A stretch of DNA of 64,000 bases from NCBI RefSeq assembly GCF_003060825.1, contig NZ_CP028922.1, positions 2,959,001-3,023,000 of the forward strand, written 5' to 3'. Below, piece after piece: positions 25,640-34,397 of the stretch (its first letter is position 1; each line of letters begins with the position of its first letter). The notes under the pieces were generated by a model. It had not been told where the DNA came from. It made no database searches and worked only from the letters and a program-made list of their open reading frames with translations. The position numbers were made by a program, and so were the translations under genes. Source of the stretch: Paenibacillus sp. CAA11. Its GTDB lineage: Bacteria > Bacillota > Bacilli > Paenibacillales > Paenibacillaceae.

Positions 25640-27115
25640 ATGGATCATCACCGCACGCCGCTCTTTACTAGACTGAAAGAACACGCGGCCAATAATCCCG
25701 TGCAGTTCCATATACCGGGACATAAGAAAGGCATGGGAACCGATGAGGAATTCCGACAATTTGTAGGCGATAATGCCTTATCAATTGACTTAATTAATAT
25801 TGCTCCGCTCGATGATCTTCACCAACCCAGCGGGGTTATTGAGGAAGCTCAGAGACTCGCAGCTGATGCCTTTGGTGCAGATCACACCTATTTCTCCGTA
25901 CAAGGGACAAGCGGTGCGATCATGACCATGATTCTGTCAGTGTGCTCTCCTGGCGACAAGATCATTGTACCGCGCAATATTCATAAATCTGTCATGTCCG
26001 CGATCATTTTCTCCGGTGCAAAGCCTGTGTTTGTATCTCCTGCACAGGATCCCAACTTGGGAATTGATCATGGCATCACAACCTCGTCCGTCGAGCGGGC
26101 GCTAAAGCGTCATCCTGACGCTAAGGCCGTACTTGTCATTAATCCGACATACTTCGGAATCAGCGCACATCTGGAAGAGATTGTAGAGCTTGCCCATAAC
26201 TACAACGTCCCAGTCCTGGTCGATGAGGCTCACGGCGTACACATCCATTTCCACGAGGACCTGCCGATCTCTGCCATGCAGGCCGGTGCAGATATGGCCG
26301 CGACAAGCGTTCATAAGCTCGGCGGCTCCATGACTCAGAGCTCTGTGCTCAATCTGAATACGAAGAACGGGTATGTGAACCCGCAGCGGGTGCAGACCAT
26401 CATCAGTATGCTAACAACTACCTCAACTTCATACCTGCTGCTTGCCTCATTGGATACCGCCCGTCGGAATCTTGCGCTTAACGGTCAGGAGATGTTCGAT
26501 AAGACGATCAAGATGGCAGGCTATGTACGTGATCAAATTAATGAAATAGAGGGTCTCTACTGCTTCGGCAAAGAGATTCTAGGCGGGGAAGCCACCTACG
26601 CTATGGACCCTACCAAGATAACCGTCCATGTCCGCCACCTCGGTATCACAGGTTATGAAACAGAGAACTGGCTGAGAGATCATTACAACATTGAGGTTGA
26701 ACTCAGCGATATGTACAACATCCTCTGTCTCATTACCCCGGGCGATACGGAAGATTCCGTAAACACTCTGCTTGAGGCGCTTCGCGAGCTGTCTAAGACC
26801 TACTACAAAGTGGGCGAAGTCAAAGAGCTCGTCGTCAAAATCCCTGAGATACCGCAGCTCTCCCTCATTCCACGGGATGCGTTCTATGCAGATACAGAGG
26901 TGATTCCGTTCAAGGAATCGGCAGGCCGGATCATCGCTGAATTCATCTACGTATATCCGCCGGGTATTCCGATACTGCTGCCTGGTGAAGTAGTCTCCCA
27001 GGATAACATCGATTATATTGTAGATCATGTAGATGTTGGATTGCCTGTCAAGGGACCTGAAGACCGTTACATTAATCAGGTTAAGGTGATCGTTGAGGCT
27101 GACCCCATTTTCTGA
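25640..27115 (+). CDS. speA: Arginine decarboxylase (Orn/Lys/Arg decarboxylase family)
   Basis: 491 aa, PLP-dependent. Very close to B. subtilis SpeA along its whole length: PVQFHIPGHKKGMG, ALSIDLINIAPLDDLH, FSVQGTSGAIMTM, the cofactor Asp/His block VLVDEAHGVHIHF, and the Schiff-base Lys in TSVHKLGGSMTQSS. The C-terminal domain has YPPGIPILLPGE. It converts arginine to agmatine, the first step of polyamine synthesis. Ornithine or lysine use cannot be fully excluded from sequence. The polyamine genes speE and speB are not in the window. Single gene with a strong terminator. Confidence 0.92.
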   Translation: MDHHRTPLFTRLKEHAANNPVQFHIPGHKKGMGTDEEFRQFVGDNALSIDLINIAPLDDLHQPSGVIEEAQRLAADAFGADHTYFSVQGTSGAIMTMILSVCSPGDKIIVPRNIHKSVMSAIIFSGAKPVFVSPAQDPNLGIDHGITTSSVERALKRHPDAKAVLVINPTYFGISAHLEEIVELAHNYNVPVLVDEAHGVHIHFHEDLPISAMQAGADMAATSVHKLGGSMTQSSVLNLNTKNGYVNPQRVQTIISMLTTTSTSYLLLASLDTARRNLALNGQEMFDKTIKMAGYVRDQINEIEGLYCFGKEILGGEATYAMDPTKITVHVRHLGITGYETENWLRDHYNIEVELSDMYNILCLITPGDTEDSVNTLLEALRELSKTYYKVGEVKELVVKIPEIPQLSLIPRDAFYADTEVIPFKESAGRIIAEFIYVYPPGIPILLPGEVVSQDNIDYIVDHVDVGLPVKGPEDRYINQVKVIVEADPIF

Positions 27116-27133
27116 TAAGAGACAACATCGTTA

Positions 27134-27164
27134 AAAAAGGACCAGGCCTCGCCTGGTCCTTTTT
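27134..27164 (+). terminator. speA terminator
   Basis: The stem GGACCAGGC-CTC-GCCTGGTCC is flanked by A and T runs, so it can work in both directions. Confidence 0.92.
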
Positions 27165-27212
27165 GTTGTTCCTTCATCTAAAAAACAGCTTGTCCACTGC
27201 CCCTGGATATAA

Positions 27213-27241
27213 TAAAAGGCTCCCCTGAAGGGGGAACCTTT
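27213..27241 (-). terminator. Terminator of the DUF1292 gene
   Basis: On the minus strand AAAGGTTCCCCC TTCA GGGGAGCCTTT is followed by TATT. It lies 10 bp past the stop. Confidence 0.8.
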
Positions 27242-27250
27242 AGCGATGAA

Positions 27251-27574
27251 TTAGGCTTCGTCCTGCTGGGCGACAAGCTCGTTGTAAGCCGCTTCGACCT
27301 GCTTCCATTCCTCTTCATCCTCAATGTTGTACAGTACCATCTCTTCATCTTCTTCTTCAAGGCGAAGGATAACACCATCGGCCTCCGGATTGTTGCGTTC
27401 AAGCAGCAGGGCATATACTTTATCACTAACATCAAATGTTTCGACGAGCACCATTTCTACATCTTTGCCTTCCTCGTCTGTCAATGTCAGTACAAATTCT
27501 TCATGTTCATGATCGTGATCATGATCGTGCCCGCATCCGCAAGCTTCGCCATGTTCATGTTTGTGATCGCTCAT
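27251..27574 (-). CDS. DUF1292 protein with histidine-rich N-terminus
   Basis: 107 aa, very acidic. The C-terminal part (FVLTLTDEEGKDVEMVLVET through EEMVLYNIEDEEEWKQVEAA) is the DUF1292/YrzB fold. The first 26 residues carry eight His and two Cys in HDH-type repeats, uncommon for this short family and suggestive of metal binding. The family's function is unknown; in Bacillus yrzB lies in the yrrL/yrrK neighbourhood, which is not the case here. A GCGAGGTAA site precedes ATG at 27574. Confidence 0.88.
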   Translation of the reverse strand: MSDHKHEHGEACGCGHDHDHDHEHEEFVLTLTDEEGKDVEMVLVETFDVSDKVYALLLERNNPEADGVILRLEEEDEEMVLYNIEDEEEWKQVEAAYNELVAQQDEA

Positions 27575-27678
27575 CTTTGGGTTACCTCGCTTTGAGTTGA
27601 TTTGTAAATCTTACCGATTCCCCTCGTATCGTATCATTTTCATCCGAGCAGGTCAATTTAACGGTCAAGCACTCGACA

Positions 27679-28233
27679 TCAGTCAATAGCCGTAATGACC
27701 TTCTCAGAGATCAGCACATAGTCGTTCTCCTTATCCGGCTTAATATAGAACCCTACCGAATACTTCCCAGCAGTCTTAAAGTCATAAGTGAATTCTGAAG
27801 TGCGAAACCAGAAGTTATCCTTCTGATTGCTGCCCACCTCCTGAGATTGAATGTTCTTGATTTGGCCGTCCGGACTCTTGATCGCCACTTTAACCCAAGC
27901 AATGTCTGTCTTTAGGCTGTCAATCTGTGAGAAAATACTGAATTTCAGTTTACCAACATTTACATTACCAAACACGGTATCCCCTTTAAACAGAAAAATA
28001 TGTACGTTAGGTTTATAATATTTCACTTGCTTTGAAGAATCATCGTACTGTACCAAACCATCAAACTCCCGGATGGGCACATAGGTCTTCCCGTCAATAA
28101 TATAGGCACCATCGGCCAATTCCCGGCCGTTAAAAAGTACGCGTATCTTTTGGGAAGTGCCCTCTGCAAACAGCAGCGTTCCTCCCATGAGGGAAAATAA
28201 AAGCACAAGAGCGGCAGTTCTTTTCCAATTCAT
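27679..28233 (-). CDS. Secreted protein with copper amine oxidase N-terminal-like domain
   Basis: About 184 aa. A signal peptide (RTAALVLLFSLMGGTLLFA) ends near residue 23. It is followed by IRVLFNGRELADGAYIIDGKTYVPIREF, the stalk-like domain common in secreted Paenibacillus proteins. The second half (about 90-184) is a beta-rich segment of unknown type (NFWFRTSEFTYDF, KYSVGFYIKP). Probably extracellular or wall associated. I use the ATG at 28233, after GGGGGACATGACTTA; earlier ATGs add a non-signal extension. Confidence 0.82.
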   Translation of the reverse strand: MNWKRTAALVLLFSLMGGTLLFAEGTSQKIRVLFNGRELADGAYIIDGKTYVPIREFDGLVQYDDSSKQVKYYKPNVHIFLFKGDTVFGNVNVGKLKFSIFSQIDSLKTDIAWVKVAIKSPDGQIKNIQSQEVGSNQKDNFWFRTSEFTYDFKTAGKYSVGFYIKPDKENDYVLISEKVITAID

Positions 28234-28342
28234 TAAGTCATGTCCCCCATTCTTCTTCTTGTTGTTGTACATTTATACGAGGTCATGAAGAACTTAGTTG
28301 CGGTGAACAGAGCAAAAAGTTAGCCGCTTATTTAGCGGCCCC

Positions 28343-28855
28343 TCACAGGTCTATTTGATATACCTCACGATAAATAATTCTGCGGTACTCCTCGAACTCG
28401 GATTCGGTTAACGGAGCCGGATAACTCATGATACATAAGGGTAAATAAGGCTGTCCTATCCGCAGCGGAGGCTGACTGTATTCAAATGGCAGGAGGTGAA
28501 AGCCCAGCCGTTCATAGAACCCGATTCGGCGCAGGGTCATTCCTCCGGATGGCGGCTCTACCTCAAGCAGTACAGGCAGCGGCTTGTCCTGAAGCAAAGC
28601 CTGAAGCATCTGCTTGCCGGTACCCTCTCCACGCGAAGCAGGATCTACCGCAAAGTGCTCCAGAAACCGGAAGGTGCCAAGTCTCCATACGCCCATCATG
28701 CCGACAAGCTGCCCCTCATCGGCAGTGCGCCTTGTGATAAGCTGGTAGTCTGGATGACTGAGCAGTGCTCTTTGCCCCTCCAGGGTTCGGATTTCACTCT
28801 CGGGAAAAGAGCACTCCATTAATTTGTAGACTTCATTAAATTGTTGCGACTTCAT
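28343..28855 (-). CDS. GNAT family N-acetyltransferase
   Basis: 170 aa. Acetyl-CoA-binding motif A is visible as EHFAVDPASRGEGTGKQML, followed by LLEVEPPSGGMTLRRIGFYERLGF (motif B region). The substrate is unknown. It diverges from the MBL-fold gene at 28946 and has a GAGGG ribosome site 9 nt before ATG. Confidence 0.88.
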   Translation of the reverse strand: MKSQQFNEVYKLMECSFPESEIRTLEGQRALLSHPDYQLITRRTADEGQLVGMMGVWRLGTFRFLEHFAVDPASRGEGTGKQMLQALLQDKPLPVLLEVEPPSGGMTLRRIGFYERLGFHLLPFEYSQPPLRIGQPYLPLCIMSYPAPLTESEFEEYRRIIYREVYQIDL

Positions 28856-28945
28856 AGAATTATGCCCTCTTTCCTGAATTTTTCATTAAGCTCATTCTTG
28901 TGTTAAATTATAAGACAACTGCAACATAAATGAAGGAGGATTACG

Positions 28946-29677
28946 ATGGGACTTAAGCTGCAGATGCTTGGAACCGGCAGCGCTTTTGCGAAGCGGAATT
29001 ACAATAACAATGCTCTTATCTATGGTGATGGCTTTACGCTGATGATTGACTGCGGGATTACCGCACCATTATCGCTGCATCAGCTCGGCAAGACCTGGGC
29101 GGATATTGACGCCGTTCTGATCACCCATATGCATGCCGACCATGTCGGTGGCCTAGAGGAATTCGCTTTTCAAATGAAGTATGTTTTTGGTCGGCGGCCT
29201 GTCCTCTATATTGCCGACACGCTGGCAGGCCCCATTTGGGAGCACACCCTCAAGGGCGGCTTAGCTCAAGACGGCATGGATCGGCTGGAAGACTTGTTTG
29301 AAGTTCATTTGCTGGAGGAAGGTGTGACTGCAAGACTTCATGATTCCATTCAGGTCCGTCTGATTCACACCCCTCATATTCCCGGTAAGAACAGCTACTC
29401 TCTGGTGCTGAATGATGACATCTTCTACAGTGCAGACATGACCTTCCAGCCGGAGCTGCTTAAGTCGCTGGTAGACAAGGGATGCCGCCGCATCTTCCAC
29501 GAATGCCAGCTCACGGGCCCAGGCCAGGTACATACCACTTTGGACGAGCTTCTATCACTGCCAGAAACCGTTCGGGAAAAGATTATGCTCATGCATTATG
29601 GAGATGAATACGGTGATTTCGTTGGCCGCACGGGCGGTATGCCCTTCCTGAAGCAGCATGAAATTTACAATCTGTAG
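28946..29677 (+). CDS. MBL-fold metallo-hydrolase (RNase Z-like)
   Basis: 243 aa. The dinuclear zinc signature THMHADHVGGLEEF is intact, with downstream ligands in HTPHIPGKNSY, YSADMTF and LMHYGDEYG. The N-terminal LGTGSAFAKRNYNNNALI resembles the RNase Z/ElaC side of the fold, but the long exosite arm of true RNase Z is not evident. The likely substrate is a phosphodiester or ester; not certain. GAAGGAGG precedes the ATG. Confidence 0.88.
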   Translation: MGLKLQMLGTGSAFAKRNYNNNALIYGDGFTLMIDCGITAPLSLHQLGKTWADIDAVLITHMHADHVGGLEEFAFQMKYVFGRRPVLYIADTLAGPIWEHTLKGGLAQDGMDRLEDLFEVHLLEEGVTARLHDSIQVRLIHTPHIPGKNSYSLVLNDDIFYSADMTFQPELLKSLVDKGCRRIFHECQLTGPGQVHTTLDELLSLPETVREKIMLMHYGDEYGDFVGRTGGMPFLKQHEIYNL

Positions 29678-29685
29678 ACGATTAG

Positions 29686-29716
29686 AGCCCCCTCGGCTGT
29701 CAGCTGAGGGGGCTTC
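29686..29716. terminator. Bidirectional terminator, MBL gene and argS2
   Basis: A near-perfect stem AGCCCCCTCGGCTG / CAGCTGAGGGGGCT lies between convergent genes. Confidence 0.85.
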
Positions 29717-29737
29717 ATATGATTCCGGCTTTCAGGA

Positions 29738-31615
29738 CTACATTCTGTCCGGTGCCGGGAGCCCCAGCACTTCCAGCACTTCCCCAAGCGTAGCTTTAAA
29801 CAGGCTGGTCAGCCAGCTGCGGAACGCTCGAACCTCTTCCTCCACCTTAAGAATCGGGCAGGCTGCATAGAAGTTATTGAAGAGCGCCGCTAATTCATAA
29901 GCATAGCTGCAGACCATATTCGGCGATAGCTCCTGTACCGCAGCCCGCAGCGTATCCGGCCAGCCGGCAATTTGTCTAAGCAGAGCATATTCCGGCTTCT
30001 CCATCTCCGGAAGCTGTGAAGGAGCTGGAAGCACTCCCGCACCCATTCCCAGCTTACTCAGCACACTTCCTGCCCGGGCATAGGCATACAGCAGATATAC
30101 GCCTGTATTTCCTGTGATCTCTGTCGCCTGCTGCAGATCAAAGACGACTTCTGTCTGTAAATTGAACCGAAGCAGGTAATAACGGATTGCAGCTGCGGCG
30201 ATCTCACGGCTGGGCATTCCATTCTTATCTGCCCGTTTCTCTTCGACAATCCGTTCCATCCGGTCCAAGAGATCGGTTATCTTGATGCCAATTCCCGCTC
30301 TTCCGGACATCGCATAGGAAGCTTTACCGTCTGAAGTGTCAATGCCAAGCTCGGCTGCCGCAGAAGGGCTGAGGGATACAACACCATAGCCGACATGCTG
30401 CAGACTGGCGGCTTCCTTGTCATATCCAAGGAGGCCAAGAGCTTGCTTGACCATGGCTTGAGGGTATTCCTGCCTGTGATCGATCACGTTGATCACTGTA
30501 TCAGCCTGGCCATATCTCCCTTGCTCCCCTGAACTGGAAGTCGTATAAAGCTCTCCGGCAAACGGCTTATAGAGAAAGTCCTTGTTCAGGACCCCGAACT
30601 TCCACAGATGATAAGCTATATCTTTAGCTGTGTAGGTCAGAATCCCGTTGGAGCGTACCAGAACTTTATCCGGTGAATAGCTTTCGTCCTCTTCATCTTG
30701 GGACGGAGAATGTCCCTCATGCTGCTTCAGTACCCAGCACCCCTGCAACTTTCCCTCCGTTTCCTGTACAAAATGTGGAGTTGACTTCAGGCGTTCAAAT
30801 GCAGCGTTCCAGAAGCCTTCCCTTACAATATTGCTTTCCCAGACCAGAAGGTCATACTCGATCCCGAACTGCTTCATTTCCTCTAAGTGCTCATTTACTA
30901 TGCGCTCAGCCGTTAGAGTTCCAACCCAGGCCAGATTGCCGCGGCCCTCCTCCATGGCGTGAAGCACCCTTGCACGTTCTTCCGCGAGTTCCGGTTCTGC
31001 GTTAAGTTTTTGACTTACTTTGGAATATACATCCCAACAAAAATCACCAAACCGCTTATGCTGGCCCTCTGTAGGCAAATGCAGCAGGCCGACAACCGTA
31101 TCCGCCAACTGATTTCCCAGATCATCAATATAATTATGCACTTCCACTTCAGACCCTGTTCTTCTGAGCATACGCACCAGGGTATCTCCAATACAGGAAT
31201 TCCGCAAATGGCCAATGTGTGCAGATTTATTAGGGTTGATCGATGTATGCTCTACCACCACTTTGCCAAGAGACAGGGTGGTGAGATCAACCTTCCTGTA
31301 CGCGCTGTGCACCCAGGCATTCCAGTTCACTGTCATGTTCAAGAAGCCTGGAGCAGCCACTTCCACCTTCGCCATCAGTGTCATAAACCGCTCATCCTGC
31401 ACCAGAAAGCTCTTCAGCTGCTCCGCAATTTGAATCGGCGGCCTGCGCATCAGTTTGGCGAGAGGCATGGCGATACTTGAAGCATAATCGCCTTGCCCCG
31501 GCCTGGAGGACGCTTCTACGCGAACCTTAGATTCTGTTGGCTCCTCTATGCCAGCTTCGGCATATAATCTCCTTACCGCTTCCTCTACTTTTTCTGTAAT
31601 CCATACTAATAACAT
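29738..31615 (-). CDS. argS: Arginyl-tRNA synthetase, divergent T-box-controlled form
   Basis: About 625 aa, longer than the usual bacterial ArgRS of about 560. The HIGH motif is in NPNKSAHIGHLRNS, preceded by an ArgRS N-terminal (Arg-S) domain. The KMSKS equivalent is AMSGRAGIGIKI, the degenerate form seen in many ArgRS. The C-terminal DALR anticodon domain starts near TGVYLLYAYARAGSVL and ends with YAACPIL. ATG at 31615 lies 8 nt after CAGGAGG. The T-box leader upstream carries an Arg-type specifier. The sequence differs from the common Bacillus ArgS, so a second copy may exist elsewhere in the genome; that is inference. Confidence 0.9.
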   Translation of the reverse strand: MLLVWITEKVEEAVRRLYAEAGIEEPTESKVRVEASSRPGQGDYASSIAMPLAKLMRRPPIQIAEQLKSFLVQDERFMTLMAKVEVAAPGFLNMTVNWNAWVHSAYRKVDLTTLSLGKVVVEHTSINPNKSAHIGHLRNSCIGDTLVRMLRRTGSEVEVHNYIDDLGNQLADTVVGLLHLPTEGQHKRFGDFCWDVYSKVSQKLNAEPELAEERARVLHAMEEGRGNLAWVGTLTAERIVNEHLEEMKQFGIEYDLLVWESNIVREGFWNAAFERLKSTPHFVQETEGKLQGCWVLKQHEGHSPSQDEEDESYSPDKVLVRSNGILTYTAKDIAYHLWKFGVLNKDFLYKPFAGELYTTSSSGEQGRYGQADTVINVIDHRQEYPQAMVKQALGLLGYDKEAASLQHVGYGVVSLSPSAAAELGIDTSDGKASYAMSGRAGIGIKITDLLDRMERIVEEKRADKNGMPSREIAAAAIRYYLLRFNLQTEVVFDLQQATEITGNTGVYLLYAYARAGSVLSKLGMGAGVLPAPSQLPEMEKPEYALLRQIAGWPDTLRAAVQELSPNMVCSYAYELAALFNNFYAACPILKVEEEVRAFRSWLTSLFKATLGEVLEVLGLPAPDRM

Positions 31616-31636
31616 CTTACGTACCTCCTGTATCAT

Positions 31637-31905
31637 AAAAAATCCCCGTCTCTTCTAAAAAGAGACGAGGACGGGAGGCTCGCGGTACCACTCTTGTTGC
31701 CAAGCCTATCATAAGGCTGGCCACCTTAACAAATAACGGTTTGCGCCGGAATTTCCTACTGCCGCTATAATCTGCAGTTTCGGATATTCATCTCACGGGT
31801 CCGCTTCATTCTACACTTCCGTACCGGCTCCCACCCTCCCGGCTCGCTTGGACTTCCTGATAGAATTACTCTCCCGATCATTGATTTTAATAGCGTTATG
31901 TAATT
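31637..31905 (-). promoter_or_regulatory. Arginine T-box leader
   Basis: The T-box AGAGTGGTACCGCGAGC (minus strand, 31678-31694) is followed by a terminator stem CGTCCTCGTCTC / AGAGACGGGGA and TTTTTT (31637-31674). In stem I, UGAAGCGGACC offers Arg codon CGG at 31801-31803, one base after GAA, the same offset as in the tyrosine leader at 9456. Low arginyl-tRNA charging should allow read-through into argS. Confidence 0.88.
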
Positions 31906-31912
31906 TCTAAAC

Positions 31913-31941
31913 ATTATAATCAGGTTTACTTCCAAATTCAA
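31913..31941 (-). promoter_or_regulatory. argS promoter
   Basis: On the minus strand TTGAAT (31936-31941) and TATAAT (31913-31918) are separated by exactly 17 bp, ahead of the T-box. Confidence 0.85.
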
Positions 31942-31999
31942 GTAGCCAATAGCATCTACGCATAAGTTTCAGCATTAGTCATGCTAAGGACACAGCCAA

Positions 32000-32040
32000 G
32001 AACACCTCCTCTTTGTCGCCAAAGGAAAGTGTTCTTCTGT
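32000..32040 (-). terminator. Possible terminator of the DUF3892 gene
   Basis: An imperfect stem AGAACACCTCCTCTTTG / CAAAGGAAAGTGTTCT with a 4-nt loop lies after the stop at 32056. The U tract is poor. Confidence 0.5.
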
Positions 32041-32055
32041 AGTAACTTTCAATAT

Positions 32056-32298
32056 TTATTCAAAAAACGGCAGTGCATCCAAATTGTTTGTTGGGTCACC
32101 GTCTGCATCACCGCGCAGGTAAGTCTCTCCGTCACGTCCCTTAAAGGCGTTAACTCCGGCAATTGCCCCAGCCTGTACTTCCTGAAGGGCTTCATCGTAG
32201 GATAGAACCCGACCAGATGAGGTTTTGAATGCGGTCAGATCCCCGTCACCATTTTTCTGTACAGCAATAAACGTCTCTCTTCCTCCAGGTGCAGCCAT
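32056..32298 (-). CDS. DUF3892 protein
   Basis: About 80 aa. The family core FIAVQKNGDGDLTAFKTSSG, then LSYDEALQEVQAG and GETYLRGDADGDPTNNLDAL, is complete. The Asp-rich end (DADGDPTNN) could bind a cation. The function is unknown; the family is common in endospore formers. I take ATG at 32298, with AAAGGAG upstream; GTG three codons earlier is possible but very close to that site. Confidence 0.87.
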   Translation of the reverse strand: MAAPGGRETFIAVQKNGDGDLTAFKTSSGRVLSYDEALQEVQAGAIAGVNAFKGRDGETYLRGDADGDPTNNLDALPFFE

Positions 32299-32379
32299 CC
32301 TGATCACTTCTCCTTTCGGATTTTCTAACCAGGCTATAGTGTCCCCAGATGACCAGAGAATTATTTACTTTGTGGTAAA

Positions 32380-32823
32380 TTACAGCTTCTTCTCCATGCG
32401 ATGGTGCAGGATACCTGCATCATCGAAAGGCTCTTGACTTGTCACGGTGTAGCCCAGCTTCTCATAAAAAGGCACCGCATGCAGCTGGCCATCCAGAACG
32501 GATTTCTCGAAGCCTAGATCCCGCGCCACTTCCTCCAAGCCAAGCATCAGAATTTTGCCGATCCCTTGGGAACGATAGTCCTTGCGGACAGCGATCCGCT
32601 GCATTTTCGCAGCATTATCTTTATAATATGTAATCCGCCCTGTTGCCGCAGGCTTTCCATCCACTTCAATTAATACATGATGGACATCCGGCCCAATATG
32701 ATCAAACTCATCCACCTCGAGCTCCTTGGGGACCTTCTGCTCATCGACAAACACTTCCATGCGAATGTCCAGGCAACGTTGAAGCTGTTCTTCCGTTCTT
32801 ACCGGTATAATAATTGCAGCCAT
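32380..32823 (-). CDS. GNAT family N-acetyltransferase (YjcF/ElaA-like)
   Basis: 147 aa. The N-terminal CLDIRMEVFVDEQKVPKELE is typical of the ElaA/YjcF subgroup. Motif A is MQRIAVRKDYRSQGIGKILM, and GQLHAVPFYEKLGY follows. The substrate is unknown. TAGGAGG precedes the ATG. Confidence 0.9.
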   Translation of the reverse strand: MAAIIIPVRTEEQLQRCLDIRMEVFVDEQKVPKELEVDEFDHIGPDVHHVLIEVDGKPAATGRITYYKDNAAKMQRIAVRKDYRSQGIGKILMLGLEEVARDLGFEKSVLDGQLHAVPFYEKLGYTVTSQEPFDDAGILHHRMEKKL

Positions 32824-32884
32824 GATGTAAACCTCCTAAAGCATGTAAATTAAGTAAACTGCATTATTATACATAATAATTCGT

Positions 32885-33202
32885 TCACTTAGCAAGCAAG
32901 CTCTCTTCCTCCCTCAAAATTTCAGCGCCCCCAACTCCATATAAATCCGCCTCGACGGAAGGCTCATAAAGGTCTTGAATGACAGCCTGGCTGTTGTCAG
33001 TTGAGGTTAAAGTAGTCTGTCTTCGAAACGTCTCATCACTTCGCTGTATCCCACATCCGGACATTAACGTCAGTATCACCGAGTAACCGAGCAGCTTTAC
33101 AGCCACCGATCGACAGCCGCTGTAGCTTGCACGGCGCGGTTTACCTTCCCGACTATACTGTACCCCTCTAGCTTTGCCGAATCGCTGTCTCTGCCTATAC
33201 AC
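32885..33202 (-). CDS. Small putative lipoprotein, unknown function
   Basis: 105 aa. A long basic N-region of about 35 residues is followed by hydrophobic LLGYSVILTLMSGC, which ends in a plausible lipobox (LMSGC). The rest is acidic and Thr/Ser rich. The GTG start at 33202 has a strong AAGGAGGAG, so the long N-region seems real. I know no family. Lipidation is an inference because the N-region is longer than usual. Confidence 0.65.
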   Translation of the reverse strand: MYRQRQRFGKARGVQYSREGKPRRASYSGCRSVAVKLLGYSVILTLMSGCGIQRSDETFRRQTTLTSTDNSQAVIQDLYEPSVEADLYGVGGAEILREEESLLAK

Positions 33203-33280
33203 GGCTGCTCCTCCTTAGCACTTAGCATTTGCTATCATTGTGCGCTGCAGAGAGGCCATTTATACGCTATAAACAGAGCA

Positions 33281-33520
33281 TCAGCACTGGTAATTAACCA
33301 AACCAAAAAAACAATCCGCACATCCTTTAGGGGCACCCAATTGCAACAGCTTTGGAATCGTATCTTGAATAAAATGAGAGCAAGTCACTTGAATATTTCT
33401 ATATTCCTCAAATTGTTCGCAATAATAGGCTATATTCCAATCGAAAGAAATCAGCTCCTGTAACAACAGCCAGCTATGGTTATAGAAATCATCTTTGTCT
33501 TCATATGCTATCTGCCGCAT
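33281..33520 (-). CDS. Hypothetical small protein
   Basis: 79 aa with aromatic-rich segments (FDWNIAYYCEQFEEYRN) and cysteines near the C-terminus (GCADCFFGLVNYQC). GGAGGGG precedes ATG at 33520, which supports translation. No family recognised and no linked genes. Confidence 0.65.
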   Translation of the reverse strand: MRQIAYEDKDDFYNHSWLLLQELISFDWNIAYYCEQFEEYRNIQVTCSHFIQDTIPKLLQLGAPKGCADCFFGLVNYQC

Positions 33521-33629
33521 AAAAATAACCCCTCCATTGATTCCTACATCTAGTTTACTTTGTCAAGTATCCTAGGTTCAAATCAATGGGGGAATAGAAG
33601 CTGATGACTTTAAGATTACTGCTTTGGAA

Positions 33630-34397
33630 TCAAACTGAAGTCCAGCCACCGTCCACAAACAGCGTTTGGCCTGTCGTATAGCTGGAGGCATCAGAGGCAA
33701 AGTAGATAGCGGCACCATTCAATTCATCCGGATTTCCGGGCCTTCCGATAGGACATTGCTCATTGTAGAATTGGATAAAGCTGTCCTGATACAAAGAAGC
33801 TTCTGTCATTTCCGTGCGGAATAGGCTGGGCCCAATAGCGTTAACCGTAATGCCATACGGAGCCAATGAAGCAGCCATCCCCTTGGTCATACTCAAAACA
33901 GCGCCTTTGGAAGCATTGTAAGCAAGGAGCGGAAATGACTTACTGCCAATCATGCCGCAGATCGAGGCCATATTGATAATACGGCCATAGCCTCTGGCTT
34001 TCATAGACATCACGACGTGCTTGGACATGAGAAATATACTCTTCTGGTTGGTATCAATCACCCTGTCCCATTCCCGCTCTTCCAGAGTTTCCACCGAACC
34101 TGCGGAGGCAACCCCTGCATTGTTCACCAGGATATCAATCTTGCCCCAATGCTCTATAATGGTTGCCACCGCAGCCTTAATCTCATCCTCCTGGGTCACA
34201 TCGCATTTCAGTGACAGGGCCTTGCAACCTAAGGATTCTATCTCACTAGCTTGGGCTCTCAGCTTGTCCAATTTTAGATCCAGCAGAGCTATGTCTGCTC
34301 CCTGCGCAGCGAACGCCTTAGCAAGTTCTGCGCCAATGCCGCCAGCCGCGCCAGTTACAACAGCCGTTTTACCGCTTAAATCAAACAGATTTCTCAT
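33630..34397 (-). CDS. Short-chain dehydrogenase/reductase
   Basis: 255 aa, classical SDR. The cofactor motif is VTGAAGGIGAELA. Asp in LLDLKL at the end of strand 2 suggests NAD preference. NNAGVA, Ser in INMASICG and catalytic YNASK are intact. The C-terminus has the FVDGGW signature. The gene overlaps the end of the acetoacetate decarboxylase gene by 17 bp, so the two are translated as a pair. The substrate is probably a ketone or alcohol linked to that decarboxylation; this is inferred from context. Confidence 0.92.
   Translation of the reverse strand: MRNLFDLSGKTAVVTGAAGGIGAELAKAFAAQGADIALLDLKLDKLRAQASEIESLGCKALSLKCDVTQEDEIKAAVATIIEHWGKIDILVNNAGVASAGSVETLEEREWDRVIDTNQKSIFLMSKHVVMSMKARGYGRIINMASICGMIGSKSFPLLAYNASKGAVLSMTKGMAASLAPYGITVNAIGPSLFRTEMTEASLYQDSFIQFYNEQCPIGRPGNPDELNGAAIYFASDASSYTTGQTLFVDGGWTSV

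Noticed and set aside
32885..33520. Two small adjacent unknown genes as a toxin-antitoxin pair
   Set aside because: They do not overlap, one looks like a lipoprotein, and neither has a toxin or DNA-binding motif.
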